Source: JADJVL01 sp039812765 (GTDB taxonomy: Bacteria > Acidobacteriota > Holophagae > Holophagales > Holophagaceae). From it: a DNA stretch of 64,000 nt. Below the pieces are notes generated by a model, which ran no database searches, had not been told where the DNA came from, and saw nothing but the letters and a program-made list of their open reading frames with translations. The translations under genes were made by a program, and so were the position numbers. Shown piece after piece: positions 1-8,290 of this stretch. Where the stretch lies: positions 14,882-78,881 of the forward strand of contig JBDIBF010000004.1 of the NCBI GenBank assembly GCA_039812765.1, read 5' to 3'. Each line of letters begins with the position of its first letter. Position 1 is the first letter of the stretch.

Positions 1-533
1 TGTCCCCCCTGGCCCTCGCCGTCATCCTCGGATACTCGTTCTGCAAGCGGTTCACCAGCCTCGCGCACCTCGTGCTGGGCCTGTCGCTCTCGGGCGCCCC
101 CCTCGGCGCCTGGATCGCGATCCGCGGCGAGGTCGAGGCGCCGGCCGCGTGGCTGGCCGCAGGCGTGCTGGCCTGGACCGGCGGCTTCGACATCCTCTAC
201 GCCCTCCAGGACGAGGCCTTCGACCGGGCCATGGGCCTGCGCTCCATCCCCGCGGCCCTGGGCACCCGGGGCGCGCTGTGGGTCTCCCGCATGCTGCACT
301 TCACCGCTCTCCTCTGCTGGGGCCGCTTCAACCTCCTGGTCCAGGGCACCGCCTTCCCCTGGCTGGGCTGGCTGGCGGTGGCCGGCATCCTGATGCGCGA
401 ACAATGGCTGGTGCGGGACGGCAGGCTGGACCGCATCGACGAGGCCTTCTTCACCATGAACAGCCTCGTGGGCCTGGTCTTCTTCGCGGGCCACCTGATG
501 GACCTGTTCCTGGTGCGCAGCGCCTTCGTCTGA
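1..533 (+). CDS. UbiA-family prenyltransferase, C-terminal part
   Basis: This is the 3' part of an integral-membrane aromatic prenyltransferase, which attaches an isoprenoid chain to a quinone precursor. The frame is open from base 3 to the TGA at 533, so the true start lies before the window. Visible are the YSFCKRFT loop, the GAPLGAWIAI segment and the second Asp-rich motif GGFDILYALQDEAFDR, which binds Mg-diphosphate. Several hydrophobic helices follow. In an acidobacterium the likely role is menaquinone synthesis (UbiA- or MqnP-like), but the substrate cannot be decided from this fragment. Confidence 0.88.
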   Translation, partial: SPLALAVILGYSFCKRFTSLAHLVLGLSLSGAPLGAWIAIRGEVEAPAAWLAAGVLAWTGGFDILYALQDEAFDRAMGLRSIPAALGTRGALWVSRMLHFTALLCWGRFNLLVQGTAFPWLGWLAVAGILMREQWLVRDGRLDRIDEAFFTMNSLVGLVFFAGHLMDLFLVRSAFV

Positions 534-665
534 GGGCGAAAAAGGCGCTTCCGGCCCGCCGTCCGGCCGGCATTCCGCCAGTCCCGCGAGGGCGCGCGCC
601 GCAACCCTCGAGGCCCTTCTCCAAGCTCGACAGGGCGCGCCCGGGCTGGCACCTTAGAAAGTTCC

Positions 666-1628
666 ATGGCCGCGAACCCCACCACCCGCCGGGCGCAGCG
701 CCTGAGCCGCCCGGACGCCCACCGGTTCATCACGGTGATGCTGGTCTTCAGCCACCGGACCTACCGGCTGTCCATCACCCGGAAGTTCCTGGCCTGGACC
801 CTGGGGGTCACCGCCGGCGTCGGCGCCATCGCCATGATCGGCAGCGCCTACGGCCTCTGGGCCACCAAGAAGATCATGTCCTTCGACCGCCTCCAGAAGG
901 AGACCGAGGCCCAGGCCCGCCAGCTCCGGGACACCTTGGGACAGGCCCAGGGCCTGGACGCGGAGATCAACGACCTCCGCAAGCAGCACGAGCAGCTCAT
1001 GAAGCTGCTGGATCCCCGGAACCCGGCGAACCAGGGTCCGGTGCTGCCCTCCAAGGGCACGGACCGGGACCGCCCGGCGGATCCGAAGAAGATCAGCGAG
1101 ATGAAGGCGGAGCTGGAGCGCCGCGCCGAGGCCGCAAGGGCCATCCGCGCCCGCATGGAGCCCATCCTCCAGGCCTGGTCCCACACCCCCTCCATCCCGC
1201 CCACCGCCGGCTTCCTCTCCTCGGGCTTCGGCATCCGGGTGAGCCCCTTCAGCCCCACCCGGGACGAGGGGGACGGGCTGCTGGGCTTCCACTCGGGCCT
1301 CGACATCTCCAACGCCGAGGGCACCCCCATCCAGGCCACCGCCGACGGCGTGGTGGAGTCCGCCGGCTGGGCGGACCGCTACGGCTACGCGGTGGTGGTC
1401 CGGCACAACGACGAACTGGAGACCCTCTACGCCCACATGAGCCATTTCTTCGTCAAGGAGGGCGACCGGGTCAGCCGGGGACAGCTCGTCGGCCGCATGG
1501 GCCGCAGCGGCCACGTCACCGGCGTCCATCTCCACTACGAGGTCCGCCTGCACGGCAAACCCGTGGACCCCAAGCCCTACCTGCGGCTCCAGAAGGAATG
1601 GCTGGCGCGGCTCGGACTCGAGACCTGA
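666..1628 (+). CDS. M23 (LytM-type) peptidoglycan endopeptidase, membrane anchored
   Basis: A 320-residue murein peptidase. A single hydrophobic helix at about residues 44-65 anchors it. Helical, probably coiled-coil stretches follow at about 70-115 and 143-165. The C-terminal LytM domain (about 180-310) has the zinc ligands intact: H209 and D213 in FHSGLDIS, and the HLH pair ending at H290, with catalytic-type H257 in LYAHMS. It therefore looks active, unlike degenerate EnvC/NlpD-type activators. The next gene is a bactofilin. Bactofilin-M23 pairs are a recurrent arrangement in which the bactofilin scaffold localises the peptidase for cell-shape control. No strong ribosome-binding site precedes the ATG. 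Confidence 0.9.
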   Translation: MAANPTTRRAQRLSRPDAHRFITVMLVFSHRTYRLSITRKFLAWTLGVTAGVGAIAMIGSAYGLWATKKIMSFDRLQKETEAQARQLRDTLGQAQGLDAEINDLRKQHEQLMKLLDPRNPANQGPVLPSKGTDRDRPADPKKISEMKAELERRAEAARAIRARMEPILQAWSHTPSIPPTAGFLSSGFGIRVSPFSPTRDEGDGLLGFHSGLDISNAEGTPIQATADGVVESAGWADRYGYAVVVRHNDELETLYAHMSHFFVKEGDRVSRGQLVGRMGRSGHVTGVHLHYEVRLHGKPVDPKPYLRLQKEWLARLGLET

Positions 1629-1722
1629 CGGGCTTCCCTCTGGGATCATTGGACTTGATTCCGAGGTTCGATTGACCTTCGGGGGATGGTACCCTGGCCC
1701 TTCGCCCCTATGGGAGGTCCTG

Positions 1723-2304
1723 ATGTTCGCCCAGAAGAAGCGCAATGACTCCGTGAATCCCGTCCATTCCCTCCTGGGCAAGGGCACCACCTGGAAAGGC
1801 GAGATCCACACCGGCGAGACCAGCCTGCGCGTCGAGGGCCACGTGGATGGCGCCATCCACAGCGAGGGCGAAGTCACCGTGGCGCCCACCGGCCTGGTGA
1901 CGGGCAGCATCCACGCCAAGCACCTCATCGTCACCGGCAAGGCCGTGGGCGTCTTCAAGATCGCCGAGTGCCTCGAGATCCACGGCAGCGGCTGCGTCGA
2001 GGGCGAGGTCGAGGTGGGCAGCCTCGTGGTGGACGAGGGCGGCATCCTCCAGGGCACCTGCACCCGCCGCGGCCACAAGGCCACCGTGCCCGCCCCCAAA
2101 CCCGCCGAGAAGCCGGCGGAGAAGCCCGCCGAGAAGCACCTCGAGAAGAACGGCGCCAAGAACGGCGCGCGCCTCCCCGAGGCCAAGCCCGCCGAGATCA
2201 AGGCCGGGGAAGTGAAGCAGCCCGAGCCCGTGAAGGCCGGCGACCCCACCAAGGCCGTGGAGGCCAAGATGGAGGAGCTGCTGGTGGGAGCCGGCAAGCA
2301 CTGA
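1723..2304 (+). CDS. Bactofilin (polymer-forming cytoskeletal protein)
   Basis: A 193-residue bactofilin. The core (about residues 15-120) is a run of short beta-helix turns: GKGTTWKGEIHTGETSLRV, VDGAIHSEGEVTVAPTG, and similar VxGxI/GxV repeats. The C-terminal tail is rich in Lys, Ala, Pro and Glu, with repeated EKPA units. The start is set by GGGAGG at 1712-1717, five bases before ATG 1723. An in-frame start at 1672 would have no such site. Bactofilins self-assemble without nucleotides at the inner membrane. The upstream M23 peptidase is the probable partner in peptidoglycan remodelling. Confidence 0.92.
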   Translation: MFAQKKRNDSVNPVHSLLGKGTTWKGEIHTGETSLRVEGHVDGAIHSEGEVTVAPTGLVTGSIHAKHLIVTGKAVGVFKIAECLEIHGSGCVEGEVEVGSLVVDEGGILQGTCTRRGHKATVPAPKPAEKPAEKPAEKHLEKNGAKNGARLPEAKPAEIKAGEVKQPEPVKAGDPTKAVEAKMEELLVGAGKH

Positions 2305-2382
2305 GGGCCGCCAGCCTTCCCCACCGATTTTCCCTTCGAGCCCAGGCCCCCGTGGGCTCGATCTTTTCTGCCTTCAGGAAAG

Positions 2383-2433
2383 GCACCGCGATTCGCGAGG
2401 ACCCCGCCCTTGGGTCCTCGCGAATCGCGGTGC
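2383..2433. terminator. Perfect 22-bp inverted repeat between convergent genes
   Basis: Arms at 2383-2404 and 2412-2433 are perfectly complementary, with a 7-base loop. The arms begin GCACC and end GGTGC. It lies between the bactofilin (plus) and argC (minus), both of which read into it. No T-run follows, so a bidirectional hairpin terminator or a REP-like element are both possible. The rest of the 2305-2523 gap holds nothing recognised. Confidence 0.55.
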
Positions 2434-2523
2434 GGCCAAGCGAAGCGCGGCAGGAGCGCGACGGCGGCGACGTCCCGGGCGTTCCGCTCCGGCCTCAACG
2501 GCCCCAGAGCTCCGTTTCCCGCC

Positions 2524-3591
2524 CTACCCCGGGAATCCTCCCGCCATCCACAACCCCGCCGTCTCCTCCATCCCCAGCGCCAGATTCAGGTTCTGCACCG
2601 CCTGCCCGGCCATGCCCTTGAGCAGGTTGTCCAGGGCGACGAGCACCACCGCGTGCCGCCCCTCCACGTGCACCGCCAGGTCGCAGGCGTTGGAGCCGTT
2701 CACGGCGTTGAGGCGGGGCGTGCCCTCCACGAGGCGCACGAAGGGGCAGCCTTCGTAGGCGTCGGCGAAGCGCGCCTTGAGCACCTTCCCGTCCACGCCC
2801 TCTGGCAGACGGAACTGGGCCGTGGCGAAGATGCCCCGCACCAGGGGCGCGCTGTGGGGCACGAAGGCCACCTCGAAGCCGGCCCCGCGGGCCGCGAGGC
2901 TCTGGGCGATCTCGGCGGCGTGCTGGTGCTTCAGGGGCTTGTAGGCCCGGAAGTCGGTGGCCCGCGTGGGATGGTGGGTGGTCTCCGAGGGCAGCGCGCC
3001 GCTGCCGCTGGATCCCGTCACGCCGCTCACGGCCACGTAGTCCAGGTCCAGGCCCGCCAGGGGAAGCAGCGCGAGCTGGACCGCGGTGGCGAAGCAGCCC
3101 GGGTTGGCGATGCGCGCCGCGCCCTTCAGGGCCTCCCGGTTCCACTCGCTGAGGCCGTACACGAAGTCGCCCAGCCGCTCCGGAGCCGGATGGGCCACGC
3201 CGTAGGCCCCGGCGAAGACGCCGCCGTCCTCCAGGCGGAAGTCCCCGCTGAGGTCGATGAGCACGACCTTGTCGGCGATCCCGGCCCCGGCCCAGGCGGC
3301 CTCCAGGGCCGCCAGCTCCTTCGCCAGCGTGACGTGGGGCTGGGCGGAGAAGACCGCCACCGCGTCCGCCTCGGACAGGGCGCTCCAGTCGGCCTCCGCG
3401 AGGAAGGCGCCCGGCACGAAGCCCCGCAGGTTCGGGTGGGCCGCGTGGAGGGGCTTGCCCGCGTGGGACTTCGAGATCGCCTGGACCCGCTCCACCGCCG
3501 GGTGGCCCGCCAGCAGGCGCAGCAGCTCCCCGCCGCCGTAGCCGGCGGCGCCGAGGACGGCCGCGTGGATCCTGGGCAGGCCGGCCTTCAC
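2524..3591 (-). CDS. argC: N-acetyl-gamma-glutamyl-phosphate reductase
   Basis: NADPH-dependent reduction of N-acylglutamyl phosphate to the semialdehyde, third step of arginine synthesis. The 355-residue protein starts with the Rossmann motif GAAGYGGGELLRLL. It carries the catalytic-Cys segment ANPGCFATA and the usual C-terminal SNACDLAVHVEGR region. The GTG start at 3591 overlaps the stop of the upstream gene in GTGA, so translation is coupled. It is the last gene of the arginine operon, and the 2383-2433 hairpin lies just beyond it. Because the pathway's carbamoyltransferase is the N-acyl type, the substrate could be the acetyl or the succinyl derivative. Confidence 0.95.
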   Translation of the reverse strand: MKAGLPRIHAAVLGAAGYGGGELLRLLAGHPAVERVQAISKSHAGKPLHAAHPNLRGFVPGAFLAEADWSALSEADAVAVFSAQPHVTLAKELAALEAAWAGAGIADKVVLIDLSGDFRLEDGGVFAGAYGVAHPAPERLGDFVYGLSEWNREALKGAARIANPGCFATAVQLALLPLAGLDLDYVAVSGVTGSSGSGALPSETTHHPTRATDFRAYKPLKHQHAAEIAQSLAARGAGFEVAFVPHSAPLVRGIFATAQFRLPEGVDGKVLKARFADAYEGCPFVRLVEGTPRLNAVNGSNACDLAVHVEGRHAVVLVALDNLLKGMAGQAVQNLNLALGMEETAGLWMAGGFPG

Positions 3592-4640
3592 GCCTTCACC
3601 GGCCGGCCCTGCACCCTCTCAAGCACGAAGGCGCCCAGGGCCTTGGCGTCGTTGCGGGCGTTGATGGCGGGCAGGTGAAGCTCCCGCTCCACGAAGCGCA
3701 CGCCGACCCGGTTGTCCGTGGCTGGGCCGGTGACCACGTCCACCGCGATGCCGTACTTCTCGGACAGGTCCCGCACGCCGCCGGACGCGCCCACGGGGTC
3801 GTTGGCGCAGAGGAGGAAGGCCGCGGCGAGGCCCCGCAGCTCGGGATCCGCGAGGATGGCCTGCACCCCGTAGTCGCCCATGATGCCGTCCCCGGTCTCC
3901 GCCACGATGACGTCCACGCCGCTGGCGGCCACGTGGGCCAGCAGCGTCCGCGCCGCCGCCAGGGCGTTGTCGGCGTTGGTGCACACCACGCCCGCGTCGG
4001 TGAAGTCGAAGGCCACGTCGGCGCCGTAGTCCTTCATCCCCAGGATGTCCCGCTGGAGGCTCACGCCCGTGAGCTTCGCGCCGCCCACCTTCAGGCCCGC
4101 CTGGGTGAAGTGGCGCACCAGGGCGCAGGCCGCGTGGGTCTTGCCGGCGTTCATGCAGGTGCCGGCCACGAAGACCACGGGCACGGCCTTCGGCGCGGGC
4201 TTCGCCTCCAGGGCGCCCTGCTGGATGGTCGCGGGCTGGCCCACGCGCGAGCCGAACTCGGGGTAGACCAGCACCTGGCCGAGGATCTCCACCTCGAAGG
4301 GCTTCCCGACGTCGGGGTTGTGGGACACGCAGACGCCGATGACGCCGCCCAGGTTCAGCAGGTTCAGCCGGTCGCCCGCCGCCACCTTGTCCGGCATCAC
4401 GCCCTCGTAGCCGTGGAGCGCGTTCCGGTGGCCCAGGGCGCCCACCACGATGTCGCCGCCGTGGACGATGCTCATGCGGCCGTGGACGTCCTCCAGCTGG
4501 TTGTAGGTGCTCTTCTCCCCGAGCACGCGGCCCGCCACCACGGCCCCGGGGACCGCCTGCACCTCGTCGGCGAGGGTGAGGGTTCGGGCCAGGCGGAGGT
4601 TCCGCGTGACGCTGGCGATCTTGTCGATATGGATCCGCAT
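3588..4640 (-). CDS. Unrecognised P-loop protein embedded in the arginine operon
   Basis: A 350-residue protein of no family I can name with certainty. Residues 1-150 look beta-rich (VPGAVVAGRVLGE, HGGDIVVGALGHRNAL) and are unlike common domains. Residues about 160-345 form a P-loop domain with VFVAGTCMNAGKT as Walker A. It is followed by GGAKLTG and VDVIVAETGDGIMGDYG, reminiscent of dethiobiotin-synthase/MobB/DUF1611-type folds. The start is fixed by GGAGGAACGACGATG just after argG. The end overlaps argC by four bases, so it is co-translated with the pathway. The operon lacks argA and argJ, and DUF1611 proteins include the acyltransferase DgcN, so an N-acylglutamate synthase role is possible. 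That role is inference, and a regulatory or metabolite-binding role is equally open. Confidence 0.6.
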   Translation of the reverse strand: MRIHIDKIASVTRNLRLARTLTLADEVQAVPGAVVAGRVLGEKSTYNQLEDVHGRMSIVHGGDIVVGALGHRNALHGYEGVMPDKVAAGDRLNLLNLGGVIGVCVSHNPDVGKPFEVEILGQVLVYPEFGSRVGQPATIQQGALEAKPAPKAVPVVFVAGTCMNAGKTHAACALVRHFTQAGLKVGGAKLTGVSLQRDILGMKDYGADVAFDFTDAGVVCTNADNALAAARTLLAHVAASGVDVIVAETGDGIMGDYGVQAILADPELRGLAAAFLLCANDPVGASGGVRDLSEKYGIAVDVVTGPATDNRVGVRFVERELHLPAINARNDAKALGAFVLERVQGRPVKA

Positions 4641-4651
4641 CGTCGTTCCTC

Positions 4652-5845
4652 CTACGCCAAGGCCTTGCGGGCCTTGAGGGACAGCACCTGCGGCACGCCG
4701 AAGATCTTGGCGTAGCAGGCGGCCTCGGCGCCGGTCCAGGCCCGGCTGCCCTCGCCGTAGGCGGCGACGGCGGGGTCCATGAGGGCGAAGGGCGAGCGCA
4801 CGCCCTCCACGAAGGCGCTGCGCGGCCGCAGGGTGAGGCGCACCTCGCCGGTGACCGTGGCCTGGGAGGATTCGAGGAAGGCCTCCAGGTCCCGGGCCAA
4901 GGGGTCCAGGAAGGCGCCTTCGTGCAGGAGCGAGCCGTAGAGGTTGCCCAGGGACTCCTTCCAGAAGAGCTGCTTGCCGGAGAGCACCAGCTTCTCCAGC
5001 TCCCGGTGGGCCTGGATGAGCAGGTGGGCCGCCGGGGCCTCGAAGCCCACCCGTCCTTTGATGCCGAGGATGGTGTCGCCCAGGTGCACGCCCCGGCCGA
5101 GGCCGTAGGCGCCGCCGACCTCGTTGAGCTTCGCCACCAGGGCCACCGGGTCCAGGGGCACGCCGTCGAGGCTCGCGGGCACGCCCTTCTCGAAGCCGAC
5201 CACCAGCGTCCTGGGCGGGAGCGACGGATCCACCGGCCCGCCGGGATAGGCTTCTTCGGGCAGCGAGGACCAGGGATCGAGGGTCTCCCGGCCGCCCACG
5301 CTGGTGCCCCACATGCCCTCGTTCACGCTGTAGGCCTCCACCTTCTCCGGGAACTCGAAGCCCTTTTCCGCAAGGTAGGCCCGCTCCTCCGCCCGGGAAG
5401 GCGACAGCTGGCGGATGGGCGTGATGAGCTCCAGGTCCGGGGCCAGGGCCGAGAAGGCCACGTCGAAGCGCACCTGGTCGTTGCCCGCGCCGGTGGAGCC
5501 GTGGGCCAGGGCCTGGACGCCCAGGGTCCGGGCCACCTCCACGGTCTTCGCGGCCTGGGCCACCCGCTCGGCGCTCACGCTCAGGGGGTAGAGGCTGCCC
5601 CGCAGCACGTTGCCGTAGACGAGGAAGCGCAGGTAGCCGTTCCAGAGTTCGGCCTTGGCGTCGGCGGTGGTGTGGGACGCGGCGCCGAGCTTCGGGGAGA
5701 GCGCCTCGATGCGGGCCAGTTCCGAGGGGCTGAAGCCGCCGGTGTCCACGGTGACGGTGTGGACCTCCCAGCCGCGCTCCTTGAGCCAGACCACGCAGTA
5801 GGAGGTGTCGAGGCCTCCGCTGAAGGCGAGCAGGACTTTCTTCAT
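4652..5845 (-). CDS. argG: Argininosuccinate synthase
   Basis: Joins citrulline and aspartate at the expense of ATP. The 397-residue length is normal. The N-terminal PP-loop motif AFSGGLDTSYC binds ATP, and GSTGAGNDQVRFDV and PWSSLPEEAYPGG are family landmarks. The ATG at 5845 overlaps the argH stop (four bases), and an 11-base gap separates its stop from the next gene. The subfamily with FDVAFSALAPDLELITPIR is close to those of Bacteroidetes and Xanthomonas, which also use acylated carbamoyltransferases. That subfamily placement is from memory and not tested. Confidence 0.95.
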   Translation of the reverse strand: MKKVLLAFSGGLDTSYCVVWLKERGWEVHTVTVDTGGFSPSELARIEALSPKLGAASHTTADAKAELWNGYLRFLVYGNVLRGSLYPLSVSAERVAQAAKTVEVARTLGVQALAHGSTGAGNDQVRFDVAFSALAPDLELITPIRQLSPSRAEERAYLAEKGFEFPEKVEAYSVNEGMWGTSVGGRETLDPWSSLPEEAYPGGPVDPSLPPRTLVVGFEKGVPASLDGVPLDPVALVAKLNEVGGAYGLGRGVHLGDTILGIKGRVGFEAPAAHLLIQAHRELEKLVLSGKQLFWKESLGNLYGSLLHEGAFLDPLARDLEAFLESSQATVTGEVRLTLRPRSAFVEGVRSPFALMDPAVAAYGEGSRAWTGAEAACYAKIFGVPQVLSLKARKALA

Positions 5846-7227
5846 GGGGTCGTCTCCAAGAGCGCGTGGACGGTGGCGGCCTGGGCGGCCTTGCGTCCGT
5901 CGATCCAGGCCCGGTGCTGGGCGAGTTCGGCGGCGGCGGCGTCCAGGGCGAGGTTGGCGGTGCCGCCGGTGTGGGCGGAGGTCAGCGCCTTCCGGTCGGG
6001 ATGGAAGGCCTTGGCGGCCAGTTCGGCGGCGACCTCCCGGTAGGCGTCCCGGAAGGTCCAGCCCTCCTTCACCAGCAGGAAGGCCGCGTGGGCGGCGTAG
6101 AGCTCGTCCCCGCAGGCTTCGCGCGCGCGCTCGGCGTTCACCTGGAGGGCCGGCACCAGGGCCTGGAGGATGCCGAGCCAAGCCGCGGCGTCGCCCAGCG
6201 CCCCCAGCAGGGGTTTCTTCAGGAGCTGGAAGTCCCGGTGGTAGTTGGAGGGCATCCCGCCCGCGAGCTGCTCCACCGTGTGGGCGGCGCCCCGCAGGGA
6301 GCGGCAGGTGGCCCGGGCCAGCTCCACCACGTCGGGATTGCGCTTCTGGGGCATGATGCTGGATCCCGTGGTGAAGGCCTCGGGCACGTCGAGGGTGCCG
6401 AACTCGGGGGTGCTGTAGAGGGCCACGTCCCAGAGAAACTTCTCCAGCACCATCGCGAGGTTCCCGACCCACTGCAGCAGGGCCAGCTCGTGGCGCCCCC
6501 GGGAGTTCTGCACGTCCACGGGGTTGCGCTGCACCGAGGAGAAGCCCAGCAGGGAGGCCGTCAGCTCCCGGTCGATGGGCAGGGGCACGCCGAAGCCCGC
6601 CGCGGCCCCCAGGGGGCAGCGGTCCAGCTTGGCGTCCAGAGCCCGCGCGTCCGCGAGGCCCTCCAGCAGCCCCTCGGCGAAGGCCGCCGCCCACTGGCCG
6701 AAGGAGCTGGGCATGGCGGGCCGGAGGTGGGTGTATCCGGGCATGGTCTCGTGCGCGTGGGCCTTGGCGAAGGCGAGAAAGGCCTCGGCCAGGCCGGCGG
6801 CGAGGTCCGAGAGCTCCACCAGGCGTTCGCGCATCAGCAGCCGCAGGGCGGTGATCACCTGGTCGTTGCGGGACCGGCCGAGATGGATGCGCTTGCCCGC
6901 GTCGCCGACCCTGGCCACCAGCGCCGCCTCCAGCGCCGTGTGGGCGTCCTCCTGCTCGGGAAGGATCACGAAGCGGCCCGCCAGGGCCTCCCGGCGAAGG
7001 TCCTGCAGCGCGGCCACCAGGGCCTCGGCGTCCTTCGGGTCCAGCAGCCCTGCCCTGGCCAGCATCCGCGCGTGGGCGGCGCTGGCCACGCAGTCGTGGG
7101 GCACGAGGGCGAGGTCGGTGACGGGGTCCTCCCCCACCGTGAAGGCGTGGATGGCGGGGTCGAGGGCCTGGCCCTTCGCCCAGAGCTGGGCGCCCCCCTT
7201 GGGCTGTCCGTGCGGGGTCTCAGGCAT
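5842..7227 (-). CDS. argH: Argininosuccinate lyase
   Basis: Splits argininosuccinate into arginine and fumarate, the last step of the pathway. It has 461 residues with the aspartase/fumarase superfamily signature TGSSIMPQKRNPD (the mobile catalytic-Ser loop) and HLGRSRNDQV. The start at 7227 is chosen because AGGAGG lies six bases upstream. An in-frame start at 7311 would add a low-complexity extension lying inside argE. It overlaps argE by eight bases and argG by four. Confidence 0.95.
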   Translation of the reverse strand: MPETPHGQPKGGAQLWAKGQALDPAIHAFTVGEDPVTDLALVPHDCVASAAHARMLARAGLLDPKDAEALVAALQDLRREALAGRFVILPEQEDAHTALEAALVARVGDAGKRIHLGRSRNDQVITALRLLMRERLVELSDLAAGLAEAFLAFAKAHAHETMPGYTHLRPAMPSSFGQWAAAFAEGLLEGLADARALDAKLDRCPLGAAAGFGVPLPIDRELTASLLGFSSVQRNPVDVQNSRGRHELALLQWVGNLAMVLEKFLWDVALYSTPEFGTLDVPEAFTTGSSIMPQKRNPDVVELARATCRSLRGAAHTVEQLAGGMPSNYHRDFQLLKKPLLGALGDAAAWLGILQALVPALQVNAERAREACGDELYAAHAAFLLVKEGWTFRDAYREVAAELAAKAFHPDRKALTSAHTGGTANLALDAAAAELAQHRAWIDGRKAAQAATVHALLETTP

Positions 7228-8290
7228 GGTTCGCCTCCTGGGCATGGACGTGGGCGAAGTAGGCACGGATGGCACGGCCGTAGAAGGCGGCGCCGGCCTC
7301 CAGTTCCGCAAGGTCCAGCCACTCGTCGGGCCGATGGCTGCGCATCGTGTCGCCGGGGCCGACCTTCACCGCCGGCAGGTCCCCGAGGAAGGCCCAGTCC
7401 GAGGCCGTGGCCGAGCCGATGCCGGCGCGGCCCGAGGCCTCCATGGCGGCCTTGGCGATGGGATGGTCCGCCGGCGTCGCCTTCGGCAGGTAGCGGGCGC
7501 TGTGGACGTGGACCTCGCTCTCCAGTTCGGCCTCGAGGTCCCGCGCGACGCGCGCGTTGTCCAGGTTCGGCGTGGTGCGCACGTCCACGAAGAACTCCAC
7601 GGCGTCGGGCACCTGGTTCTTCGCGAGGCCGCCCTGGATGGTGGTGACCTGGGGCGAGGCGGCGCCCAGGAGCGGGTGGGGCTCGAAGACCTTCGCCGAC
7701 AGCCTGACGATGTCCCGGGCGGCCTTGTGGATGGCGTTGTCGCCCAGCTCGGGATGGGCCACGTGGGCGGAGACGCCCTTGGCCACGCAGCGCAGCATGA
7801 GCATGCCCCGCTGGGCGAGGCAGGGCTCGAGGCCCGTGGGCTCGCCCACGAGGGCGGCGTCCAGGGGGCCGAGGTCCTGGAGGATCGTGGCGAGGCCGGC
7901 GCCGCCGGTCTCCTCCTCCGCCGTGAAGGCGAAGACGGCGGTGCCGGGATGGGCGGCGGGCTCGGTCATCAGCGCCGCCGCGGCCAGCACCATGGCCGCC
8001 ACGCAACCCTTGGCGTCGTTGGCGCCGAGGCCCGTGAGCCGCGTCCGGGACCACGCGGGCGTGAAGGGGTCCGAGGTCCAGCCCGCGCAGGGGGGCACCG
8101 TGTCCAGGTGGGAGTTCACCAGCAGCCGCGGCCCGCCCTGCCCTACCTCGAACCAGAGGTTGTGCACCTTCCGCGACACGGCGAAGCCCAGGCCCTCCAG
8201 CCGGGCCTGCAGGGCGTCGGCGACGGCGCCCTCCTGGCCGGAGACGCTGGGGATGGCCACGAGGGCCTCGAGGAGGTCGGCGGGGTTCAC
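7220..8290 (-). CDS. argE: M20-family N-acyl deacylase of arginine synthesis
   Basis: A 356-residue zinc-dependent M20 amidohydrolase. Metal-binding motifs are visible: NSHLDTVPP (His/Asp ligand), GLGANDAKGCVAAM (bridging Asp), FTAEEETGG (catalytic Glu-Glu) and VGEPTGLEP. It starts at GTG 8290, overlapping the argB stop in GTGA. The operon's carbamoyltransferase is the N-acylornithine type, so the physiological substrate is probably N-acylcitrulline rather than N-acetylornithine, as in Xanthomonas. This assignment of substrate is by context. Confidence 0.9.
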   Translation of the reverse strand: MNPADLLEALVAIPSVSGQEGAVADALQARLEGLGFAVSRKVHNLWFEVGQGGPRLLVNSHLDTVPPCAGWTSDPFTPAWSRTRLTGLGANDAKGCVAAMVLAAAALMTEPAAHPGTAVFAFTAEEETGGAGLATILQDLGPLDAALVGEPTGLEPCLAQRGMLMLRCVAKGVSAHVAHPELGDNAIHKAARDIVRLSAKVFEPHPLLGAASPQVTTIQGGLAKNQVPDAVEFFVDVRTTPNLDNARVARDLEAELESEVHVHSARYLPKATPADHPIAKAAMEASGRAGIGSATASDWAFLGDLPAVKVGPGDTMRSHRPDEWLDLAELEAGAAFYGRAIRAYFAHVHAQEANHA

